Origin: Verrucomicrobiota bacterium
Lineage (GTDB): Bacteria > Verrucomicrobiota > Verrucomicrobiia > Chthoniobacterales > UBA10450
DNA: 19,495 nt
NCBI GenBank assembly: GCA_003219115.1
Contig: QHPN01000061.1
Location: forward strand, 1-19,495
Direction: 5' to 3'
In this document: piece after piece, positions 6,714-13,858 of the stretch
Numbering within the stretch: position 1 is the stretch's first letter
Layout: every line of letters begins with the position of its first letter
Notes under the pieces: model-generated
The model's input: only the letters and a program-made list of their open reading frames with translations
The model's database searches: none
What the model was told of the DNA's origin: nothing
Program-made: the position numbers and the translations under genes

Positions 6714-8210
6714 ATGTATCGCCCGGTCTTTCGCTCTAAAATCGATGGGTTAGCTATCGCTTTGATCGCTACGATCGCCGGACACTCTGCGTTCCCGCAA
6801 AGCCCCCACCCGGAAGCGAGTCCAACGCCGTCGGCAAGTCCGAGCGCCACCCCGATAGTCTTTTCCGAGCGAACGTTGGCCGATCTGAAACGCCTGCGGG
6901 AGGCGGCGTTGATCAGCGATTATGCATTTAAGCAAGTCGCGCATCTTGCCAACAACATTGGACCGCGTTTGAGCGGTTCGATTCAGGCGGCGCAGGCAGT
7001 GGAGTACGTGGCGGGCGAAATGAAAAGCCTCGGCTGCGAGGTGCAGTTGGAAAAGGTGATGGTGCCGCATTGGGTGCGCGGAATCGAAACCGCGGAGCTC
7101 ACGCAATTTCCCGGGCAAGCTGCCGGCACGCGGCAAAAAATCATACTCTGTGCTCTCGGCGAAAGCGTCGCCACTCCGGCGGAGGGCATCGATGCGGATA
7201 CGCTCTGCGTGCGCGACTTCGACGAACTGAAATCATTGCCGCGCGACAAGGTGAGCGGAAAAATCGTGTTGTTTAATCATGGATTCGACAAACAAATGGC
7301 CGCGCAGAGTCGGGCTGGCGACGCCTATGGCCAGGCCGTCGTCTATCGAAGTGATGGTCCGGTCGCCGCGGCCAGCCTCGGCGCCATCGCATGTTTGATT
7401 CGTTCCGTCGGCGGAGCCGAGTACCGAATCCCGCATACCGGCCAGACGAACTACAAAGATGGTGTTCCTAAAATTCCGGCAGCGGCAGTCACAGCCGAAG
7501 ACGCCGATTTGATCGCTTATCTGGTGGGGCAAGGGCAGACGCGCATGCATCTCGTCCTCACCCCGCAAACATTACCGGATGTAGAGAGCGCAAATGTGAT
7601 CGCCGATATCAAGGGCAGCGAACATCCGGAGCAAGTTGTAATCGTCTCGGGTCATCTCGATTCATGGGACCTGGGAACTGGCGCGATCGATGATGGAGCT
7701 GGTGTCGCGGTCGCAATGGAAGCAGTGCATTTGATTCAGCAGCTACATCTGAAACCGAAACGCACCATTCGTATGATTGCGTGGATGAACGAGGAGAACG
7801 GCACCCGTGGGTCCAAACAATACGAGAAAGATCACGCGGGCGAATTTGCCAATCATTTTGCAGTTAACGAAACCGACGGCGGCGCCGGTCATCCTGTCGG
7901 GCTCAACCTGAAAACGAAACCAGAACTAAAAAAAATATTCGAGCCGGTCGCGAAGATTTTGGAGGAGATCGGCGCCGGGACTTTGAATCTGGCTGAACAT
8001 GTCGGCGCCGACACCGACCCAATCGAGAAAGCCGGCGTCCCTGCCTTTAGCCCGATGCAGGACAACCGCTTCTATTTTAATTATCATCACACCGCAGCCG
8101 ATACACTGGACAAGATTGTGCCGCGCGAATTGCAGGAGAATGCCGGAGTGGTCGCGGTTGCGGCTTACGCCTTTGCCAACGCCGAACAATCGCTGCCGCG
8201 GGAAAAGTGA
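6714..8210 (+). CDS. Secreted M28-family metallopeptidase
   Basis: A 498-residue zinc aminopeptidase/carboxypeptidase of family M28. The ATG at 6714 is chosen because it gives a clean signal peptide (RSKIDGLAIALIATIAGHSA) followed by a Pro/Ser/Thr-rich linker (residues about 30-48); an in-frame TTG at 6681 would bury it. Di-zinc ligands and catalytic residues are visible: SGHLDSWD (H314, D316), AIDDGAG (D326/D327), MNEENG (E360/E361), NETDGG (D388) and NYHHTAADT (H458/H459). A PA-like insert probably lies at about 120-290. Export to periplasm or outside is expected, and the substrate is likely peptides. The start lies 45 nt after the repeat element. An imperfect hairpin (GTGACG, AGT, CGTCAC) follows the stop at 8218-8232. 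Confidence 0.92.
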   Translation: MYRPVFRSKIDGLAIALIATIAGHSAFPQSPHPEASPTPSASPSATPIVFSERTLADLKRLREAALISDYAFKQVAHLANNIGPRLSGSIQAAQAVEYVAGEMKSLGCEVQLEKVMVPHWVRGIETAELTQFPGQAAGTRQKIILCALGESVATPAEGIDADTLCVRDFDELKSLPRDKVSGKIVLFNHGFDKQMAAQSRAGDAYGQAVVYRSDGPVAAASLGAIACLIRSVGGAEYRIPHTGQTNYKDGVPKIPAAAVTAEDADLIAYLVGQGQTRMHLVLTPQTLPDVESANVIADIKGSEHPEQVVIVSGHLDSWDLGTGAIDDGAGVAVAMEAVHLIQQLHLKPKRTIRMIAWMNEENGTRGSKQYEKDHAGEFANHFAVNETDGGAGHPVGLNLKTKPELKKIFEPVAKILEEIGAGTLNLAEHVGADTDPIEKAGVPAFSPMQDNRFYFNYHHTAADTLDKIVPRELQENAGVVAVAAYAFANAEQSLPREK

Positions 8211-8296
8211 AGAGCAAGTGACGAGTCGTCACAGAACTGGATTCTCGCGGCTTCCTTCTCGCCTTTTCGAAAACTGCCTATAGCGTTCGCCGACTT

Positions 8297-8764
8297 ATGG
8301 AGACAGCTCCCTTGCCGGCGCCGATGCCGCCGACGAATTGGTTCGGACGAAACTGGAAATGGGTTGTGCCGGTGGGTTGTCTTTTGCCTGTGCTTTTTTT
8401 GGGCGGCTGCGCGCTTGCGATTTTTTTCTTCGCCATGGGCGTGCTGAAGCAAACGGATGCTTACAAGACGGCGCTGGTGCGCGCACAAGCAAATCCGGCG
8501 GTGATTGAAGCGATCGGTTCGCCGATTTCGCAAACTGGAATCGTTTCCGGCAACAGCAACGCTAATGGAGCAACCGGCGAAGCTAACTTGTCCATTCCGC
8601 TAAGGGGGCCAAAAGGGAAGGCGACACTCTATGTCGAAGCGAAAAAGTCGGCAGACATTTGGTATTTCCAGTCGATGGCCGTGAAAATTGAGAAAACGGG
8701 GGAGCGGATTGATTTGAATCAACTGCCTCTGCCTTCAAAACGCCCGTCGTCATCGCATCCCTAG
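8297..8764 (+). CDS. Coa1-like single-span membrane protein
   Basis: A 155-residue protein with a short Pro-rich N-terminus, one transmembrane helix (about 21-47, within NWKWVVPVGCLLPVLFLGGC onward) and a C-terminal soluble domain. The pattern AYKTALVRAQANPAVIEAIG, then SGNSNANGATGEANLSIPLR and GPKGKATLYVEAKKSADIWY, matches bacterial proteins annotated as cytochrome oxidase complex assembly protein 1 (Coa1/TIM21-like). Whether it acts in oxidase assembly in bacteria is not established, and no oxidase genes are nearby. The tail after EKTGERIDLNQLP is short and basic. The gene stands alone, 86 nt after the peptidase. Confidence 0.82.
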   Translation: METAPLPAPMPPTNWFGRNWKWVVPVGCLLPVLFLGGCALAIFFFAMGVLKQTDAYKTALVRAQANPAVIEAIGSPISQTGIVSGNSNANGATGEANLSIPLRGPKGKATLYVEAKKSADIWYFQSMAVKIEKTGERIDLNQLPLPSKRPSSSHP

Positions 8765-8829
8765 AATTGCTGAAGCCGGACCGGTATCGTCTTGCAGGGC
8801 TCCAGTTCGTATTGATGTGGCGCAAGATC

Positions 8830-8978
8830 TGGGTAGCGCACGCGTCGCGCGTGTTGGTTTCGGTGTCTCGCCGAAACGACCTTTTTTGACATGGGGAATT
8901 GCAGAACCATTGAGCGCATTAAGAAAGTCTGCGATGACGAGACGTCATCGCCAGCACGCGCGACGCCTGCGCTACCCA
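8830..8978. repeat. REP-like inverted pair, family B copy 2
   Basis: Arms 8830-8853 and 8955-8978 match as reverse complements at 23 of 24 positions. Compared with copy 1, the arm changes TCTCGCG to TCGCGCG on the left and CGCGAGA to CGCGCGA on the right, a paired substitution that keeps the stem. The hairpin GTTTCGGTG/CGCCGAAAC (one G-T pair) and the hairpin GATGACG/CGTCATC (8933-8949) are kept. A segment of about 34 nt is inserted between them. The copy lies in the gap before mrp and happens to be open in the mrp frame, which can mislead start calling. Confidence 0.9.
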
Positions 8979-9047
8979 GATAACACCGATCCACGCTTTA
9001 TCACCGATTTTGCCCTCATGTCGGCACAACGTAGCTTAGCGGTGACG

Positions 9048-10088
9048 ATGGCCTTTACTCAGGAGCAAATCAGAAATGCGCTGAAGTCGGTGAAATATCC
9101 CGGATTCAGCCGGGACATCGTTTCGTTTGGTTTGATCAAGGAAATCGTTTTGACGGATGGCGAGACGCGCGTGCAGATAGTGCTGACCACGAATGACCCC
9201 GCGGTGCCGCGCACCATCAAAGCTGAAGCTGAAGACGTTCTTCGAAAACTCGGCGTGCCGAACCCGAGAGTCTTGATCGACATTCACGCGCCGGCGACCG
9301 GCGTGGGCAGTTCGGGAGTCGGCGCAACCAGAATTCCTGGAGTCAATCACATCGTCGCCATTGCCAGCGGCAAGGGTGGTGTGGGGAAATCAACGGTCGC
9401 CGCGAACCTCGCGGTCGGCCTGCACAATGCCGGCGCGCGCGTCGGGGTTTGTGATTGCGACATCTATGGCCCGAGCATTTCGCTCATGTTCGGGTCGCGC
9501 GAACAACCGATGGCGACGGAAGAGAACCGCATTCTCCCAATCGAACAATACGGATTGAAATTGATGTCGATGGGGTTTCTGCTCGATGACAGGTCGCCGG
9601 CAATTTTGCGCGGACCAATGGTGACGCGTTACACCCAGCAATTTCTCCGGCAAGTGGAATGGGGTGAACTCGATGTGCTCGTGCTCGATTTGCCGCCCGG
9701 GACCGGCGACATTCAGCTCACGATTGTGCAAACCGTCGCGCTCGCCGGCGCAATCGTCGTGACTACGCCGCAGGAAGTGGCGTTGATCGACGCACGCAAG
9801 GCCGCAACTATGTTCGAGAAAGTAAACGTGCCAATGCTCGGCTTGATCGAAAACATGAGCTACTTCATTTCGCCGAGCGATCAGAAACGTTACGACATTT
9901 TTGGGCGCGGCGGTGGCGAACGCGAAGCGAAACGGTTGCGGGTGCCGTTGCTCGGACAAATCCCGATCGACATCGCGACCCGCGAGGCCGGGGACCGCGG
10001 GATGCCCATTGCCGCGGAGGATCCGAAGTCGGCTGTTGGCGCGGAGTTCAACCGCATCGCGCGAGAGTTGTTGGCGAAGCTAAATTAA
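9048..10088 (+). CDS. mrp: Mrp/NBP35-family P-loop ATPase (Fe-S carrier)
   Basis: A 346-residue ApbC/Mrp-type protein that would bind and transfer Fe-S clusters. The N-terminal MIP18-like (DUF59) domain covers residues 3-80 (TQEQIRNALKSVKYPGFSRD). The deviant Walker A is GKGGVGKS at 108-115; CDCDIYGPS (135-143) and LVLDLPPGTGD (211-221) follow. The usual C-terminal CxxC after ENMSYF is absent: the sequence reads ISPSDQKRYDIFGRGGG, a variant I recall also from cyanobacterial homologues. The start at 9048 is preferred because MAFTQEQ matches family N-termini; ATG 9018 and the longer upstream frame run through the repeat. GCGGTGA lies just ahead as a weak ribosome site. The sufCBD operon, 4.5 kb away, is a plausible functional partner. 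Confidence 0.92.
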   Translation: MAFTQEQIRNALKSVKYPGFSRDIVSFGLIKEIVLTDGETRVQIVLTTNDPAVPRTIKAEAEDVLRKLGVPNPRVLIDIHAPATGVGSSGVGATRIPGVNHIVAIASGKGGVGKSTVAANLAVGLHNAGARVGVCDCDIYGPSISLMFGSREQPMATEENRILPIEQYGLKLMSMGFLLDDRSPAILRGPMVTRYTQQFLRQVEWGELDVLVLDLPPGTGDIQLTIVQTVALAGAIVVTTPQEVALIDARKAATMFEKVNVPMLGLIENMSYFISPSDQKRYDIFGRGGGEREAKRLRVPLLGQIPIDIATREAGDRGMPIAAEDPKSAVGAEFNRIARELLAKLN

Positions 10089-10370
10089 AGGTAGTCTCAC
10101 GGGATGATAGATCGGCACGGGTGGTTCGGCCACTCCGTCATTCGCCAGTGCGGCTCGCACTGATGCTAGTTTGTTTGCGGCTTCGCCGCCTAAATAGGTT
10201 ACCATCGAGCAAGGGGCTGCTCGATCCCACCGCAGCACCTCTCATCCAACCAGCCGTTTTCTGACATTCGAAACTAGATCCTGAGACGAGCGAAGTAACC
10301 GGATTGGCAATTACGGACCTAAGATGCTTGGATTCTGGAAGTTAGTATCGCGCGTAAATAGGTATGCCCA
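10089..10370. other. Gene-free gap with three stable hairpins
   Basis: No open frame is convincing here. Three perfect hairpins follow each other: CAGTGCG, GCT, CGCACTG (10146-10162); GCGGC, TTC, GCCGC (10177-10189); and ATCGAGCA, AGGGGC, TGCTCGAT (10204-10225). The first is followed by the T-rich GCTAGTTTGTTT and could terminate mrp. The cluster could instead be a repeat or a structured RNA. The remaining 145 nt up to the next start show nothing recognisable. Confidence 0.5.
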
Positions 10371-10670
10371 ATGCTACGTCATAAATTAATGAGATTGACT
10401 ACAAACCCGATTTCTTTTTTTATGGATAAGAATTTACCGATGCGAGCTTCGCCCGAGGACCAACCGCAGTTCGTCAAGAACTCCGTTCTCTACAAGGAGT
10501 TCCTGGCCGAACGCGAAGAGATTTTGAAGCACAAGTGGATCGAGAGCGAGAAAGCCGGAGCCGATATTGGCTTCGAAAAGGCGCTGCTCGATTGGATTGT
10601 TAGGCACCGTTCGAACTGGCGACAAAAACGCTTGAAAGAAGGCCGGGGTCCGGTGCAAGCTACCGCTTGA
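10371..10670 (+). CDS. Small hypothetical protein, weak DUF4032-like motif
   Basis: A 99-residue protein. The segment KHKWIESEKAGADIGFEKAL followed by LDWIVRHRSNWRQKR resembles a conserved helix pair I associate with DUF4032 proteins, but this protein is far shorter and the match is from memory. YKEFLAEREEILKHKW precedes it; the C-terminus is basic. No signal or membrane segment is seen. The start at 10371 has TAGG 8 nt ahead; later in-frame ATGs at 10389, 10422 and 10440 are possible, and the residues before MRASPED look non-conserved. It ends 48 nt before pyrR and may be in the same transcript. Confidence 0.68.
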   Translation: MLRHKLMRLTTNPISFFMDKNLPMRASPEDQPQFVKNSVLYKEFLAEREEILKHKWIESEKAGADIGFEKALLDWIVRHRSNWRQKRLKEGRGPVQATA

Positions 10671-10718
10671 TTTTAGTTTCCTCCTTTAAGGCGATCCTGC
10701 GAGGTCGCGAAGGAAGAC

Positions 10719-11285
10719 ATGAACGAAAAGAAGAAAAATTCTTCTCCGGATAAGTCCATCCTGGTGATGGACGCGCCGGCGATTCAACGGGCGCTCCGCC
10801 GAATCGCGCACGAGATCATCGAGCGCAATCCCGATCTCAACCAGATCATTCTCGCCGGGATTCCGTCGCGCGGAAACGAGATCGCGCGCCGCATTGCGGA
10901 CATCATCTCCACGATTGAGAAAATTCCGGTGGGCGTCGGAACAATCGACGTCGCGATGCATCGCGATGACGTCGGAATACGCACGGAACTGCCGGCGGTG
11001 CGAGCGTCCGACCTGCCGCTTCCGCTGGAAACGAAAACGGTCATCATCGTCGACGACGTCTTGTTCACAGGCCGCACGGTGCGTGCCGCGATGGACGCAA
11101 TCACGTCGTTCGGCCGGCCCGCACGAATTCAACTCGCGGTCCTGATCGATCGCGGTCATCGCGAATTGCCCATTCGGGCGGATTACGTCGGCAAAAATCT
11201 ACCGACCGCGCCCGACGAAAAAGTGCGGCTACGGCTGGGTGAAGACGAGGAGGGCGTGTGGTTGGTGAAGGAGGACGCCACGTGA
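10719..11285 (+). CDS. pyrR: PyrR bifunctional pyrimidine regulator / uracil phosphoribosyltransferase
   Basis: A 188-residue type I phosphoribosyltransferase. The PRPP-binding loop VIIVDDVLFTGRT (108-120) and family features LAGIPSRGNEIARRIA (45-60), DVAMHRDD (77-84) and RGHRELPIRADYVGKN (145-160) identify PyrR. The protein converts uracil and PRPP to UMP and, in Gram-positive bacteria, binds pyr mRNA to cause attenuation. Its place directly upstream of pyrB and pyrC supports a regulatory role. I see no clear PyrR-type anti-antiterminator in the leader; the 160-nt pyrR-pyrB gap instead holds a dispersed repeat. The ATG at 10719 has a good AAGGA ribosome site 5-6 nt ahead. The N-terminus carries an extra Lys-rich stretch. 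Confidence 0.93.
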   Translation: MNEKKKNSSPDKSILVMDAPAIQRALRRIAHEIIERNPDLNQIILAGIPSRGNEIARRIADIISTIEKIPVGVGTIDVAMHRDDVGIRTELPAVRASDLPLPLETKTVIIVDDVLFTGRTVRAAMDAITSFGRPARIQLAVLIDRGHRELPIRADYVGKNLPTAPDEKVRLRLGEDEEGVWLVKEDAT

Positions 11286-11300
11286 CGGGGGCCGCCCGTT

Positions 11301-11439
11301 TTTCGGGGAGCGCATGCTGCCAGCCTGCAGTTGGGGGCAGCTTGCCGCCAACATTGATTCGCGTGGTCCCGGAAATTGCACAGAGGGGCGTTCGGCATGC
11401 TGCCGAGCGCAGTAGGCTGGCAGCCTGCGCCCCCCGAAA
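11301..11439. repeat. Dispersed inverted-repeat element between pyrR and pyrB
   Basis: Arms at 11301-11328 and 11412-11439 match as reverse complements at about 25 of 28 positions (TTTCGGGGAGCGCATGCTGC onward). The right arm has GTAG (11412-11415) at its inner edge followed by GCTGGCAGC, a short hairpin. Inner segments such as CGGCA, TGC, TGCCG add more pairing. A single-arm relative (GGGGAGCGCAGGCTGC) lies at 14372. The element runs to within 6 nt of the pyrB start, and the AAGG at its right end forms part of the pyrB ribosome-binding region. Confidence 0.75.
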
Positions 11440-11445
11440 GGAAAA

Positions 11446-12378
11446 ATGACAACCGCGCGCTGGAATCGCAAGGATCTGCTCGGACTGCGCGAATTATCTG
11501 CTGACGAAATCAATCTTGTTCTCGAGACTGCCGATGCTTTCAAGCAAGTCGGCACGCGTGAAATCAAAAAAGTCCCGGCGTTACGCGGAAAAACGCTCGT
11601 GAATTTTTTCATCGAGCCAAGCACGCGCACGCGGACGTCATTCGAATTGGCGGCGTTTCGACTGAGCGCTGATGTGATCAATATCACGGCCTCCGCCTCG
11701 AGCCTGAGCAAGGGTGAAACCTTGAAAGACACCGCCAAGATTTTGGAAGCGAATCATGTCGACATCATTGTCCTGCGTCATAGTTCCGCCGGCGCACCGC
11801 AGTTCCTGGCCGAACGATTACGTTCCAGTATCATCAACGCCGGCGACGGCGCGCACGAACATCCCACCCAGGGTTTACTCGATACCTACACCATTCGGGA
11901 AAAGAAAAAACGGATCGAAGGATTAAACGTTGTGATCATCGGCGACATCTTGTTCAGCCGGGTTGCGCGTTCGAACATTTTCGCGCTAACGAAACTTGGG
12001 GCGCGCGTTACCGTAGTCGGACCGAGTACGCTGGTGCCGCGGGATTTTGAAAAACTGGGCGTCGCCGTTTCTTACGATATCGACAAAGTTTTGCCAACCG
12101 CCGACGTGGTGAACTTGCTGCGCATCCAGCATGAGCGTCAGCGCAAGGAATATTTTCCCGGTGTCGGCGAGTACATTCGTCTTTTCGGTTTAACCAAAGA
12201 GCGCGCGAAACTGTTGAAGCCCGATTGTTTGATCATGCATCCCGGCCCGATCAATCGCGGGGTCGAGATCGACAGTGAGGTGGCCGATGGAAACCAGAGC
12301 GTCATTCTCAATCAGGTGACCAACGGCCTGGCCGTGCGCATGGCCGTTTTGTATCTCTGCGGAGGGATCGCAACGTGA
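11446..12378 (+). CDS. pyrB: Aspartate carbamoyltransferase catalytic chain
   Basis: A 310-residue catalytic subunit that joins carbamoyl phosphate and aspartate to carbamoyl aspartate, the committed step of UMP synthesis. The carbamoyl-phosphate motif FIEPSTRTRTSFELA contains STRTRT (59-64). LRHSSAGAP and HEHPTQGLLDTYTI (137-150) follow, and the C-terminal HPGPINRGVEID completes the aspartate domain. The length is typical. No pyrI regulatory chain is present, so feedback control may differ from E. coli; PyrR is the likely regulator. The ATG at 11446 is preceded by GAAAGG. The pyrC gene follows after a REP pair. Confidence 0.96.
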   Translation: MTTARWNRKDLLGLRELSADEINLVLETADAFKQVGTREIKKVPALRGKTLVNFFIEPSTRTRTSFELAAFRLSADVINITASASSLSKGETLKDTAKILEANHVDIIVLRHSSAGAPQFLAERLRSSIINAGDGAHEHPTQGLLDTYTIREKKKRIEGLNVVIIGDILFSRVARSNIFALTKLGARVTVVGPSTLVPRDFEKLGVAVSYDIDKVLPTADVVNLLRIQHERQRKEYFPGVGEYIRLFGLTKERAKLLKPDCLIMHPGPINRGVEIDSEVADGNQSVILNQVTNGLAVRMAVLYLCGGIAT

Positions 12379-12399
12379 GCCGAGTTTTCTCTCTGCATC

Positions 12400-12514
12400 C
12401 GGATAGCGCGCGCGTCTCGCGTGTTGGTTTCGGCGTCTCGCCGAAACAATCTTCCGGGGAAAGTCCGCGAAAGCGTGACGCTTTCGCCGGCACGCGAGAC
12501 GCGTGCGCTACTCG
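12400..12514. repeat. REP-like inverted pair, family B copy 3 (pyrB-pyrC gap)
   Basis: Arms 12400-12423 and 12491-12514 match as reverse complements at 21 of 24 positions; the right arm keeps GTAG (as CTAC), the left has ATAG. The first inner hairpin, GTTTCGGCG, TCT, CGCCGAAAC (12427-12447), is conserved. The second reads GAAAGCG, TGA, CGCTTTC (12469-12485) where copies 1 and 2 read GATGACG/CGTCATC: both sides changed together so pairing is kept. Total length is 115 nt, as in copy 1. It lies within the pyr transcript, and its right end is 6 nt before pyrC. Confidence 0.9.
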
Positions 12515-12520
12515 GAATAG

Positions 12521-13807
12521 ATGATGAAAACGATCATCATCCGCAATGGCCGCATCATCGATCCGGCGAATGGTCGCGATGAAATCGGCGACCTCGTCAT
12601 TGCGAACGGGCGCATCGCCGAACAATCCGCAATCCGCGATTCGAAATCCGCAATTGCCGAGATTGACGCCAAGGGCCTCATCGTTGCGCCCGGGCTGATC
12701 GACATGCATGTCCACCTGCGCGAACCAGGTTTTGCTCATAAGGAAACGATTGCATCAGGTGCGCGAGCAGCAGCGGCGGGTGGTTTTACCACCGTTGTCT
12801 GCATGCCGAACACTTCGCCGGTTGCAGATAACCCGAGCACGATCACCTGGATCAAAGACCGCGCGCGCGATACCGCGAGCGTGAATGTTCTTCCCACCGG
12901 AGCGATCTCAAAAAACCTCGACGGCGAAGAGCTGGCACCGATTGCCTCAATCGTGCAAAGCGGAGTTGTCGCGATCACCGATGACGGCAAGTGCGTGCAA
13001 AATCACGAATTGATGCGGCGCGCGGTGGAGTATGCCCGCATGGTGGGCGTGCCGGTGCTCGATCATTGTCAGGATTACAATCTGGTCGGCAACGGCGTGG
13101 TGAACGAGGGCGAATGGAGCACGTTGCTGGGCTTGTCCGGCTGGCCGGCGGCGGGGGAGGAAGCGATGGTGATGCGCAGTATCCTGCTGGCGGAACTTTG
13201 CGATCATCACATTCATTGCCAGCACATCAGCGCGGCGGGCAGTGTCCGGTTGATTCGCGAAGCGCGCGGGCGTGGAGTGAAGATTTCCGGCGAAGTTTGT
13301 CCGCATCATGTCACGCTGACGGATGCCGCGATCCAGAATTTCGATACCAATTGCAAGATGAACCCGCCGTTGCGTACACAACGAGATATCGATGCCATTA
13401 TCGAAGGAATTGCCGATGGCACCCTGACGATTCTTTGCAGCGATCATGCGCCGCACGCCGGCTTTGAAAAGGAGGTCGAATTCGATCAGGCGCCATTCGG
13501 AATTGTCGGCCTCGAGACCGAGCTCGGCTTGTTCATTGATATTCTGGTGCACCAACGGAAAGCGATTTCCATCAACCGCCTGATCGAAATGTTTACGATC
13601 GAGCCCGCGAAATTGTTGAAGCTTGATGCTGGCACGTTGTCGATTGGCGCAAAAGCGGACATCACCTTGATCGATCCCGGTCGGGAATGGACGGTAGACG
13701 TGTCGAAGTTCGAATCGTTGTCGCGTAACACACCGTTCCATGGTTGGAAGCTGGAAGGACGTGCTGTGCGGACGATTGTTCGCGGCGAAACGGTCTGGGC
13801 ACTGTAG
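12521..13807 (+). CDS. pyrC: Dihydroorotase (class I)
   Basis: A 428-residue zinc amidohydrolase that cyclises carbamoyl aspartate to dihydroorotate. Visible motifs are DMHVHLREPG (H63, H65), VAITDDGKCV (D154/D155, the aspartate position used by class I enzymes), LDHCQD (H182), IHCQHIS (H235), CPHH (260-263) and LCSDHAPH (D308). Either ATG at 12521 or 12524 could start it; GGAA at 12514-12517 fits the second better. Residues 35-46 (QSAIRDSKSAIA) are encoded by a period-7 repeat array in the otherwise variable N-terminal linker, which is probably tolerated. It follows pyrB after a REP pair and ends in the GTAG foot of another. Confidence 0.96.
   Translation: MMKTIIIRNGRIIDPANGRDEIGDLVIANGRIAEQSAIRDSKSAIAEIDAKGLIVAPGLIDMHVHLREPGFAHKETIASGARAAAAGGFTTVVCMPNTSPVADNPSTITWIKDRARDTASVNVLPTGAISKNLDGEELAPIASIVQSGVVAITDDGKCVQNHELMRRAVEYARMVGVPVLDHCQDYNLVGNGVVNEGEWSTLLGLSGWPAAGEEAMVMRSILLAELCDHHIHCQHISAAGSVRLIREARGRGVKISGEVCPHHVTLTDAAIQNFDTNCKMNPPLRTQRDIDAIIEGIADGTLTILCSDHAPHAGFEKEVEFDQAPFGIVGLETELGLFIDILVHQRKAISINRLIEMFTIEPAKLLKLDAGTLSIGAKADITLIDPGREWTVDVSKFESLSRNTPFHGWKLEGRAVRTIVRGETVWAL
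12624..12658. repeat. Heptamer array inside pyrC
   Basis: Five 7-nt units read AATCCGC, AATCCGC, GATTCGA, AATCCGC, AATTGCC. Three are identical and the period is exact. It encodes part of the variable segment between the N-terminal strand and the EIDAKGLIVAPGLID motif. Since 35 nt is not a multiple of three, its arrival would have needed compensating bases. Confidence 0.65.
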
Positions 13808-13857
13808 CCGCGATCGGTGATCGCGGGCCGGCGTTACCCCGCAACGACGGGGCTACA
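13803..13857. repeat. REP-like inverted pair filling the convergent pyrC-CBS gap
   Basis: TGTAGCC (13803-13809) and GGCTACA (13851-13857) are inverted ends. After the left GTAG comes a perfect hairpin, CCGCGATC, GGT, GATCGCGG (13808-13826). Before the right CTAC comes CCCCG, CAACGA, CGGGG (13837-13852). Thus each GTAG foot carries its own hairpin. The pyrC stop codon TAG (13805-13807) is part of the left foot, and the CBS gene stop (13861-13859) lies 2 nt beyond the right end. It may act as a bidirectional transcript end. Confidence 0.85.
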
Positions 13858-13858
13858 A

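Noticed and set aside
8817..9047. N-terminal extension of Mrp upstream of 9048
   Set aside because: This part translates a REP-like element and has no family similarity; MAFTQEQ is the normal start region.
9390..9959. Minus-strand open frame of 189 residues opposite mrp
   Set aside because: It is antisense to the P-loop ATPase and has a random His/Arg-rich composition.
11229..11738. Minus-strand frame across pyrR end, repeat and pyrB start
   Set aside because: It is antisense to two clear genes and runs through a dispersed repeat.
12947..13741. Long minus-strand open frame opposite pyrC
   Set aside because: It is fully antisense to a dihydroorotase with all catalytic motifs, and its translation has no recognisable domain; it reflects high-GC codon use on the other strand.
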